A DNA stretch of 38,302 nucleotides, from positions 1 through 38,302 of IMG/VR virus record IMGVR_UViG_3300037628_000039; one strand, written 5' to 3'. The notes beneath the pieces are model-generated. The model saw only the letters and a program-made list of their open reading frames with translations, had not been told where the DNA came from and ran no database searches. The position numbers and the translations under genes were made by a program. Shown one piece after another: positions 34,437 to 38,302 of this stretch (its first letter is position 1; each line of letters begins with the position of its first letter). Source of the stretch: a virus.

Positions 34437-35261
34437 TTATTTATGATATTTCTTCTGAGCAGCCTTTACATTAGGCATATTATATGTAGCAACTTTAGTT
34501 ACCATATCCGACATTCTTTGCATTGATGGATGTTTGGCCTGCATTTTAGCTGGATCAATGTAAAATTTTTCACCTTTTTCATAATTTTCACCGCTTTCAG
34601 TTGCTGTTACCTTAGATCTTTCAGGTATCTTAGTAGTTATCTTACTAAACGACCCTTCATCTATCCCTCCAGTGGTTGTATTAAATCTCTCATCACTCTC
34701 TACGCTTGTAATAAACTTAGGCAAACCTGAAGTATGGTATTGATCTTTATTCTTTTTAAGAGCTTTAGGCATTATTGGATTACCTTTTTGCTGTGCAGCT
34801 AAAACATCTGATGTAGCTTGTTTGCCGTATCTTTCTTTAATACCCATATCAGTGTCTGACATTTTAGCAGCATAATCACCTTTCATAGGTGCTGCCATAT
34901 TTGGCATTGGCCCTTCTTTTTCAAACTTGAAATTGTAGTTGTTTTTAGCTTCAATATTTTTAAATACTTTTTTATTAGGATTAAGTATTAAACTAGCTTT
35001 TGAAATGTTTGAAGTTGGCTTACCTTTTTTCTTAGCCGCTGCAGACTTGTTTTTAGAAGCCTTAGCTTTAGCTTTTTGCTTCATTAAATTTACCTTTCCT
35101 CTTTGTTGAGCAGCATTGGAGTTTTTATCTTTAGCAGCTTGCTTCATCGATTCTTTTCTGTCTCCATCACCATCAATGTCTGGATAGTCAGGTTTAGCAC
35201 CTTTTTGTTGAGCAGCCATATTATTCTTAGTAGCTGTCATATTTTGTTTTTTATTTGGCAT
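34437..35261 (-). CDS. Lys-rich protein with a Ca-binding-like DxDGDGD motif, 274 aa
   Basis: Strongly basic, low-complexity protein. It has repeated AAQQKG/AAQQRG units (residues about 16, 51 and 155), a segment YPDIDGDGDRKESMKQAAKD (25-45) in which the DIDGDGD part looks like an EF-hand or dockerin-like calcium loop, and Lys/Ala-rich stretches (KQKAKAKASKNKSAAAKKKG). The second half has mixed Thr/Glu/Met sequence (TSDVLAAQQKGNPIMPKALK). Such proteins recur in marine phages but I do not know the function; DNA or polyphosphate binding is conceivable from charge. It begins 21 bases downstream of the 151-aa gene. Confidence 0.65.
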   Translation of the reverse strand: MPNKKQNMTATKNNMAAQQKGAKPDYPDIDGDGDRKESMKQAAKDKNSNAAQQRGKVNLMKQKAKAKASKNKSAAAKKKGKPTSNISKASLILNPNKKVFKNIEAKNNYNFKFEKEGPMPNMAAPMKGDYAAKMSDTDMGIKERYGKQATSDVLAAQQKGNPIMPKALKKNKDQYHTSGLPKFITSVESDERFNTTTGGIDEGSFSKITTKIPERSKVTATESGENYEKGEKFYIDPAKMQAKHPSMQRMSDMVTKVATYNMPNVKAAQKKYHK

Positions 35262-35282
35262 TTTGTTTTTTTTTAGTATTGT

Positions 35283-35738
35283 TTATCCAACTACTTTCGA
35301 GAAAGGATTACCGCGTTTAGCTTTATTTTCTATTTTGTCAATTTTTTTATCTATTTTATCAGCTGCTTTTTCTTCACTAACAAATCTAGCACCAACTCTT
35401 CTATTATACTTAGTTAGTCTTTTAGTATCTCTAGGAGTTGTAGGAATAAAATAACCTTCAGCAGCTTTTTTATCTCTGAACATAGGGTTTTCTTTCTTAT
35501 ATTCACTTTTTGGTACTTTAATAATATGTTTTGTCTTGCCAGTATCGTAACCTGTACCAACTTTTCTTTTTACTGTGTTTTCTACAGCATAATCAGTTAA
35601 ATTGCTCTTAGTAACGTTAGCTCCTCTAATACCTTGGTTGTCTTCATCTGTAAAAATAACTACTCTTTTTGTTTTTACCTTGTCTTTCTGCGCAGCTGGC
35701 GATACTTTGTTTAGATGTCTATCTGATAATATACTCAT
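35283..35738 (-). CDS. Basic unknown protein, 151 aa, first gene of the minus-strand block
   Basis: Lys/Arg-rich soluble protein that starts MSILSDRHLNKVSPAAQKDK and has a beta stretch (TKRVVIFTDEDNQGIRGANV), basic loops (KRKVGTGYDTGKTKHIIKVP) and a Lys/Glu-rich helical tail (EEKAADKIDKKIDKIENKAK). No known motif. As the first gene read leftwards from the control region, it would be transcribed early in the late block. Function unknown; a nucleic-acid-binding or virion role is possible from its charge. Confidence 0.65.
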   Translation of the reverse strand: MSILSDRHLNKVSPAAQKDKVKTKRVVIFTDEDNQGIRGANVTKSNLTDYAVENTVKRKVGTGYDTGKTKHIIKVPKSEYKKENPMFRDKKAAEGYFIPTTPRDTKRLTKYNRRVGARFVSEEKAADKIDKKIDKIENKAKRGNPFSKVVG

Positions 35739-35773
35739 ATTTTAATATTTTTGTCTTATTTTAGTATATTACA

Positions 35774-35802
35774 CAACTTTACTCGTTTTTACATGAAACA
35801 AA
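35774..35802 (-). promoter_or_regulatory. Possible Bacteroidetes-type promoter for the minus-strand block
   Basis: Read on the minus strand, TTTG (35802-35799) is followed after 17 bases by TAAAGTTG (35781-35774), an incomplete fit to the Bacteroidetes -33 TTTG / -7 TAnnTTTG pattern. It lies 36-64 bases before the ATG of the first minus-strand gene (35738). The spacing is slightly short and one -7 base differs, so this is a weak call. Confidence 0.25.
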
Positions 35803-35826
35803 CTGTATTTACATCATATAATATAC

Positions 35827-35919
35827 ATGAAGAAACTAGAGAAAACAAAGATAATTACAAGTATAGTACTTAATATAATAAAAATAGTCGATGTATTGAT
35901 TAATGTCACAAAAGTGTGA
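35827..35919 (+). CDS. 30-aa hydrophobic/basic micro-ORF ending in stem-loops
   Basis: ATG at 35827 opens a 30-codon frame reading MKKLEKTKIITSIVLNIIKI followed by VDVLINVTKV, stop TGA at 35917-35919. Lys residues at the N-terminus and a hydrophobic, Ile/Val-rich core could form an amphipathic or membrane-seeking helix, similar in shape to tiny phage or toxin-like peptides. The end of the frame runs into the first stem-loop (35904-35921). An A/T-rich box ATATAATATAC lies directly before the start. Without homologues it could be a chance frame in a regulatory region. Confidence 0.35.
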   Translation: MKKLEKTKIITSIVLNIIKIVDVLINVTKV

Positions 35920-35969
35920 CAATAGCCTGTTACTAGGCTAGGTCTAACGGCCTAATGTCACTGTTTTTT
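35904..35969 (+). promoter_or_regulatory. Tandem stem-loops with alternative pairings and a T-run
   Basis: Three adjacent hairpins are visible: TGTCACA-AAAG-TGTGACA (35904-35921), TAGCCT-GTTACT-AGGCTA (35923-35940) and TAGGTC-TAAC-GGCCTA (35939-35954, one G-T pair). A run of six T is at 35964-35969. GTGACA (35916-35921) can also pair with TGTCAC (35956-35961), enclosing the other two hairpins in a three-way junction, so the first hairpin and this outer stem are mutually exclusive. The site lies in the divergent region between the two gene blocks. It may be a terminator/antiterminator switch, a protein-binding site or a replication element; I cannot decide. Confidence 0.55.
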
Positions 35970-36074
35970 GTAACTGATTAGAAGTATAGAAGTAAAGTGT
36001 TGCCCCCTACCTAATCTATTTACGTTCTTCTACAAAATTGGATTTTTATTTTTGGCCCCACCCTTTTTTCCACG

Positions 36075-36099
36075 TTTTCAATTTATATATTTTCAATTT
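36075..36099. repeat. Short direct repeat TTTTCAATTT in the control region
   Basis: TTTTCAATTT occurs at 36075-36084 and again at 36090-36099, separated by ATATA and followed by another TTTATATATATTTATA stretch. The whole region 36000-36120 is pyrimidine- and A/T-rich, with a C-rich patch (GCCCCCTACC at 36003, GGCCCCACCC at 36054). The minus-strand reading of 36101-36120 (TATAAATATATATAAACG) resembles the plus-strand leader element. These could be promoter or origin elements. No gene of size is seen here. Confidence 0.4.
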
Positions 36100-36150
36100 T
36101 CGTTTATATATATTTATAATTTTTAAAAAATGTACAAACATACAAGCTAA

Positions 36151-36180
36151 CTACATAGACATGTAGATAATATAAATATA
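36151..36180 (+). promoter_or_regulatory. Palindrome plus leader element, copy 1
   Basis: CTACAT-AGAC-ATGTAG (36151-36166, six-base arms) runs directly into AGATAATATAAATATA (36165-36180), the first copy of an element repeated before plus-strand genes. It sits about 40 bases before the ATG of the 26-codon frame at 36205. The palindrome abutting the conserved box looks like an operator over a promoter. Confidence 0.45.
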
Positions 36181-36204
36181 ATTAACAACTAAACAAATAA
36201 ACAA

Positions 36205-36285
36205 ATGCAAATTAAAAAGAAATTAAACACATTAATAATAATTACTATAATATTATTACTAATCAATGAGATATTTCTAATGTAA
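36205..36285 (+). CDS. 26-aa membrane micro-ORF
   Basis: ATG at 36205 to TAA at 36283-36285. Reads MQIKKKLNTLIIITIILLLI then NEIFLM: a basic N-terminus and one transmembrane stretch. It has a leader element of the same type as the other plus-strand genes, at a similar distance (about 40 bases from element start to ATG), which favours it being real. Single-pass mini membrane proteins are common in phage early regions, but no function is known. Confidence 0.45.
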   Translation: MQIKKKLNTLIIITIILLLINEIFLM

Positions 36286-36373
36286 GATACTTAGAGAATA
36301 TGTGTAAGACTTTTAACTAATAATTAACATACAAATAAAACTACACTCTTACAAACTAAACACAACTAACAAA

Positions 36374-36395
36374 CGATAATATAAATATAAACTAA
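36374..36395 (+). promoter_or_regulatory. Leader element, copy 2
   Basis: CGATAATATAAATATAAACT begins at 36374, followed by AA. It lies 38 bases before the ATG at 36412, similar to copies 1 and 3. The repeat of the same box at constant distance before separate genes suggests a promoter recognised by the phage's or host's RNA polymerase. Confidence 0.5.
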
Positions 36396-36411
36396 ATAAT
36401 AAATATAAACT

Positions 36412-36648
36412 ATGAATAATAATAAACTAACAACAAAAAGATTTGTAATAAGAAAATCTTTACTCGGTACAAATACAGTAATTACATTTACTAATAATAA
36501 AGAAGTTACTTTCACTTATGATCATGATGAGATTTACTCAACATATCAAGAAAAGTTCGAATCAATGTCTTGCTTTCAACAGTATAAATCTTATACAAAT
36601 TCTAACACTGTTCCAAAATTCTGTAGAGAATTAAGTACTCAGTCTTAA
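36412..36648 (+). CDS. Small plus-strand protein, 78 aa, unknown (early block)
   Basis: Starts MNNNKLTTKRFVIRKSLLGT, followed by a beta stretch (NTVITFTNNKEVTFTYDHDE) and a Cys-containing helical end (FESMSCFQQYKSYTNSNTVP). Soluble, no motif recognised. First sizeable gene of the plus-strand block, preceded by leader element copy 2, and therefore probably one of the first genes expressed after infection. Function unknown. Confidence 0.65.
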   Translation: MNNNKLTTKRFVIRKSLLGTNTVITFTNNKEVTFTYDHDEIYSTYQEKFESMSCFQQYKSYTNSNTVPKFCRELSTQS

Positions 36649-36655
36649 AACTAAA

Positions 36656-36686
36656 AGTCGAAGTTGATAGTAATACTTTAACGACT
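36656..36686 (+). terminator. Imperfect hairpin after the 78-aa gene
   Basis: AGTCG-AAGT (36656-36664) can pair with ACTT (36675-36678) and CGACT (36682-36686), leaving a 10-base loop and a TAA bulge. It lies 8 bases after the stop at 36648. No T-run follows (ATAAATAAC), so it is a weak terminator candidate or an RNA structure. Confidence 0.3.
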
Positions 36687-36731
36687 ATAAATAACACGAA
36701 CATATTACTCAGCACAAATACAAACTAATTA

Positions 36732-36764
36732 CGACAAAGTGTCGATACTATAAATATAAACTAA
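36732..36764 (+). promoter_or_regulatory. Palindrome plus leader element, copy 3
   Basis: CGACA-AAG-TGTCG (36732-36744) overlaps the start of CGATACTATAAATATAAACT (from 36743), the third copy of the leader element; it differs from copy 2 at one base (C for A). The ATG of the 66-aa gene follows at 36778, 35 bases from the element's start. As at copy 1, a short palindrome abuts the element. Confidence 0.5.
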
Positions 36765-36777
36765 TAAATAAATAACT

Positions 36778-36978
36778 ATGTATAATCCTAATAATCCTTC
36801 AAATTGGTCTTGGTCAAAAGCTTTCCAAGAAGTTGAAGACACAGTAAATCAAGCTGAACTTACTCAACAATCTATAAATCACGTACTAAATTATCCTGGT
36901 GAGGCTAATGGTGTCTATATGTCACTAAGTAAATCACAACAAGATGATGTTTACGATATACTAAATCAAATATTATGA
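36778..36978 (+). CDS. Small acidic protein, 66 aa, unknown (early block)
   Basis: Starts MYNPNNPSNWSWSKAFQEVE, then a helix-rich Gln/Glu/Val sequence (DTVNQAELTQQSINHVLNYP) and SLSKSQQDDVYDILNQIL. Soluble, acidic, no motif. Its stop overlaps the next start (ATGA, 36975-36978), so it is co-translated with the 39-aa frame. Preceded by the third leader element. Confidence 0.65.
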   Translation: MYNPNNPSNWSWSKAFQEVEDTVNQAELTQQSINHVLNYPGEANGVYMSLSKSQQDDVYDILNQIL

Positions 36979-37094
36979 CAACTATAGAAAAAATAGCTCT
37001 TGAAGAATTCAATATAGAATACTCTCAACTTGGAGAGAACGAGCAACAATGGTGCCATGACGAAATGGTAAATAATAATAAACACTTAAAATAA
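36975..37094 (+). CDS. 39-aa protein, unknown (early block)
   Basis: ATG at 36975 overlaps the preceding TGA. It reads MTTIEKIALEEFNIEYSQLG and ends WCHDEMVNNNKHLK at TAA 37092-37094. A short helix with one Cys and His. The ATGA coupling and compact fit between two genes support it being real. Function unknown. Confidence 0.55.
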   Translation: MTTIEKIALEEFNIEYSQLGENEQQWCHDEMVNNNKHLK

Positions 37095-37096
37095 AT

Positions 37097-37375
37097 ATGA
37101 AAAAACTAATAATATCAGTTGGCGCTTTACTGTTAATGTCGTCAGCGACTAACAAAACTTATCCGTCAGATCAACTCTGTATGTCTATGTTGAATATAAA
37201 CGAACTTAACGAGTGGATATGGCAAGACTATCAAAATGGTAAAATAACAGAAGAACAAGCAGAAATGTATAGTGAACTACTACAAGAAACTTATACGTTC
37301 ATTGAAGATTACTACCAACATCTACCTGACGGAACTTACTATCAATTTGATTTACAAACTGAACACAATTACTAA
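37097..37375 (+). CDS. Small protein with signal peptide, 92 aa (early block)
   Basis: The N-terminus MKKLIISVGALLLMSSATNK has the n-h pattern of a signal peptide with a likely cleavage near Ser-Ala (SSA), so it is probably exported to the periplasm or held at the inner membrane. The mature part is acidic and aromatic (NEWIWQDYQNGKITEEQAEM; IEDYYQHLPDGTYYQFDLQT). An exported phage early protein could act in superinfection exclusion or envelope change, but this is inference. It starts two bases after the preceding stop. Confidence 0.6.
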   Translation: MKKLIISVGALLLMSSATNKTYPSDQLCMSMLNINELNEWIWQDYQNGKITEEQAEMYSELLQETYTFIEDYYQHLPDGTYYQFDLQTEHNY

Positions 37376-37377
37376 AC

Positions 37378-37393
37378 GATAATATAACTAAAA
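37378..37393 (+). promoter_or_regulatory. Leader element, copy 4 (short)
   Basis: CGATAATATAACTAAA begins at 37378, 24 bases before the ATG at 37402. It shares the CGATAATATAA core with copies 1-3 but is shorter and nearer the start, so it may be a weaker or decayed copy. Confidence 0.35.
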
Positions 37394-37401
37394 TAAATAA
37401 T

Positions 37402-37620
37402 ATGAATATAAAACAACATAAAGCTAAACTAAATAAAAAGTACAATCAAGCAATTGTAGACGAAGTCCTCAACACTATGTGGTCAAAGCTCGGTAACGAG
37501 TTAGATAATGTGATGATGGAATCAGGTGATTACTCTGAAACTAACAATGAAATGTTTGACGATCAAGATCACTACATGGGAATTATTTGCAACACTATGA
37601 AACTACAATGCGATGAGTGA
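37402..37620 (+). CDS. Small protein, 72 aa, unknown (early block)
   Basis: Starts MNIKQHKAKLNKKYNQAIVD and continues as an alpha-helical, acidic protein (EVLNTMWSKLGNELDNVMME; YSETNNEMFDDQDHYMGIIC). Ends at TGA 37618-37620; the following gene's ATG lies inside its end. No motif. Its Asp/Glu/Met-rich C-terminal half could be a DNA-mimic-like surface, but I have no proof. Confidence 0.6.
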   Translation: MNIKQHKAKLNKKYNQAIVDEVLNTMWSKLGNELDNVMMESGDYSETNNEMFDDQDHYMGIICNTMKLQCDE

Positions 37621-37783
37621 ACAGCAAAAAATAGAAGCAATCGCTAATGATATACAGAATGGTATCTACGGTTGGACACAGAAATGTGGAACAGAGTGGC
37701 AGAAGTGGACATACTCACTAAATCTAGCTAGAAAAATATACGAAGGTGAATTAATAATAGAATTAAATATAGATAATGAATAG
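37613..37783 (+). CDS. 56-aa protein, Trp-rich, unknown (early block)
   Basis: ATG at 37613 overlaps the end of the 72-aa gene by eight bases. Reads MSEQQKIEAIANDIQNGIYG, then WTQKCGTEWQKWTYSLNLAR and KIYEGELIIELNIDNE, stop TAG at 37781-37783. Four Trp in 56 residues and a helical pattern point to a small folded protein. Its stop overlaps the following ATG (37776). Function unknown. Confidence 0.55.
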   Translation: MSEQQKIEAIANDIQNGIYGWTQKCGTEWQKWTYSLNLARKIYEGELIIELNIDNE

Positions 37784-37967
37784 AGATAGAGAATGGGATT
37801 TTATTGATGAAGCACATCATAAACTATCAGATGAAAAAACTTTACTAGCAACTTTTGCAATAGTAGTCAACGAACTAGCTATAAAGTGTCCTAATGACCA
37901 AGAACTAGGTAAAGAAGTAAGACAACTAATAAAAGATTACAAACTAAATACGAATACTAATGGATAA
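37776..37967 (+). CDS. Small protein, 63 aa, unknown (early block)
   Basis: Starts MNRDREWDFIDEAHHKLSDE with an acidic, His-containing helix, then a mildly hydrophobic helix (TLLATFAIVVNELAIKCPND) and a Lys/Asn tail. The eight-base overlap with the preceding frame suggests co-translation. No signal peptide or motif. Function unknown. Confidence 0.6.
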   Translation: MNRDREWDFIDEAHHKLSDEKTLLATFAIVVNELAIKCPNDQELGKEVRQLIKDYKLNTNTNG

Positions 37968-37974
37968 TAATAAC

Positions 37975-38118
37975 ATGAAAACAATTAAATTTTACCCAAG
38001 CGACAGATCACTAATTAGATTAGACGGTCAAATGCTAAAAGGCTACACTATTAATAATATACCAGACGAATATACAAGCTGGTTTAACTACAAAGGACTT
38101 ACTTACATAACAAGTTAA
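37975..38118 (+). CDS. 47-aa protein, unknown (early block)
   Basis: ATG at 37975, TAA at 38116-38118. Reads MKTIKFYPSDRSLIRLDGQM, then LKGYTINNIPDEYTSWFNYK and GLTYITS, mostly beta with several aromatic residues. It starts seven bases after the previous stop. No motif; the beta-hairpin style resembles small phage regulators, but function is unknown. Confidence 0.5.
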   Translation: MKTIKFYPSDRSLIRLDGQMLKGYTINNIPDEYTSWFNYKGLTYITS

Positions 38119-38159
38119 CAAATAACTCGCGAAATGTAGTGAACTGGTGAGGGATCGTT

Positions 38160-38219
38160 ATGAACTCAGGATGTACTACAACAGCTCATACTTTAAACGG
38201 TATGGGCTTTTCGTGGTAG
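38160..38219 (+). CDS. 19-aa possible leader peptide overlapping a hairpin
   Basis: ATG at 38160 to TAG at 38217-38219, reading MNSGCTTTAHTLNGMGFSW; the last codons overlap a stem-loop (38183-38208). Its stop touches the ATG at 38220. GAGGG at 38150 is a rare Shine-Dalgarno-like site in this window, about 6 bases before the start. Three Thr codons in a row and the hairpin before the next gene resemble an attenuator, but the stop-hairpin geometry is not proven and the frame may be chance. Confidence 0.35.
   Translation: MNSGCTTTAHTLNGMGFSW
38183..38211 (+). terminator. Stem-loop with short T-run before the last gene
   Basis: AGCTCATAC (38183-38191) pairs with GTATGGGCT (38200-38208), eight Watson-Crick pairs and one G-T wobble, 8-nt loop; TTTT is at 38208-38211. 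It would end or attenuate transcription before the ATG at 38220. The T-run is short, so efficiency is unclear. Confidence 0.5.
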
Positions 38220-38302
38220 ATGAAAACAATAAAAGTAACAATGAAAGAAATATATGATGCTATGAAGCCTTCTGTGTATAAAAACAAGAAGAAATATACT
38301 CG
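38220..38302 (+). CDS. N-terminus of an unknown gene (cut by window edge)
   Basis: ATG at 38220 starts a frame that is still open at the right edge after 27 codons: MKTIKVTMKEIYDAMKPSVY then KNKKKYT. Lys-rich and helical. It begins at the base after the possible leader peptide stop and just after a hairpin. Nothing more can be said. Confidence 0.4.
   Translation, partial: MKTIKVTMKEIYDAMKPSVYKNKKKYT

Noticed and set aside
35817-35822. Perfect TATAAT in the control region as a sigma-70 -10 box
   Set aside because: The region is A/T-rich, no -35 at 16-18 bases spacing is seen, it is only 4 bases from the ATG at 35827, and Bacteroidetes hosts use a different promoter pattern.
1-38302. tRNA genes, CRISPR arrays, insertion sequences, integrase/att sites
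   Set aside because: No cloverleaf with conserved tRNA bases, no regularly spaced direct repeats, and no transposase or integrase motifs were seen in the window.
1-38302. Stop-codon reassignment (TAG or TGA), known in some crAss-like phages
   Set aside because: Long genes have no internal TAG or TGA, and TAG/TGA stops sit exactly at compact gene junctions such as TAGTG and ATGA.

Overview
The window looks like part of an AT-rich, double-stranded DNA tailed phage (or prophage-like contig) that infects a marine Bacteroidetes/Flavobacteriia-type host. The evidence is a complete head and short-tail morphogenesis module, A/T-rich translation starts with almost no Shine-Dalgarno sequences (typical of Bacteroidetes), and virion proteins whose order and sizes (TerL, portal, scaffold, ~490-aa major capsid protein, ring proteins, a very large tail 'stabilization' protein) resemble crAss-like podoviruses and related Cellulophaga phages. 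This placement is from recognition only, without a database search. TAG, TAA and TGA all act as stops, so I see no stop-codon recoding. Both ends cut genes, so this is a piece of a larger genome.

Layout. Positions 1-35738 form one long block on the minus strand, transcribed from right to left and tightly packed. In transcription order it holds: two basic small proteins and a Peptidase_S74 tail fibre (35.7-32.5 kb); a phage chaperonin pair, groEL followed by groES, and a winged-helix-like protein (32.2-29.9 kb); a nest of overlapping mini-genes that includes an amidase endolysin, a HELVH metallopeptidase-like protein and a 3-TM holin (29.9-26.4 kb); a spike-base-like protein and two large LamG-type adhesins (26.4-20.3 kb); small conserved proteins, a tandem GroES-like protein and a small pre-terminase gene (20.3-18.5 kb); TerL, portal, scaffold and major capsid protein (18.5-11.2 kb); a 95-aa and a 266-aa gene, each followed by a clear intrinsic terminator (11.1-9.9 kb); then ring/adaptor proteins, the 1386-aa tail protein, a 602-aa tail protein and the start of internal/ejection-type proteins (9.9 kb to the left edge).

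Positions 35739-36411 are a divergent intergenic control region with no large gene. It has a set of tandem stem-loops with alternative pairings, a 30-codon and a 26-codon micro-ORF, short direct repeats and palindromes. Positions 36412-38302 carry a plus-strand block of tiny unknown genes (39-92 aa), several overlapping by a few bases. Four of them (including the 26-codon micro-ORF) are preceded by a recurring leader element close to CGATAATATAAATATAAACT that I interpret as an early promoter.

How it works together: the plus-strand block is probably early (host takeover) and the minus-strand block late. The late block encodes its own folding machine (GroEL/GroES plus a possible double GroES-like protein), which may fold the large capsid and tail proteins; adhesins for host attachment; a self-cleaving fibre; and a lysis set of holin and T7-lysozyme-like amidase.
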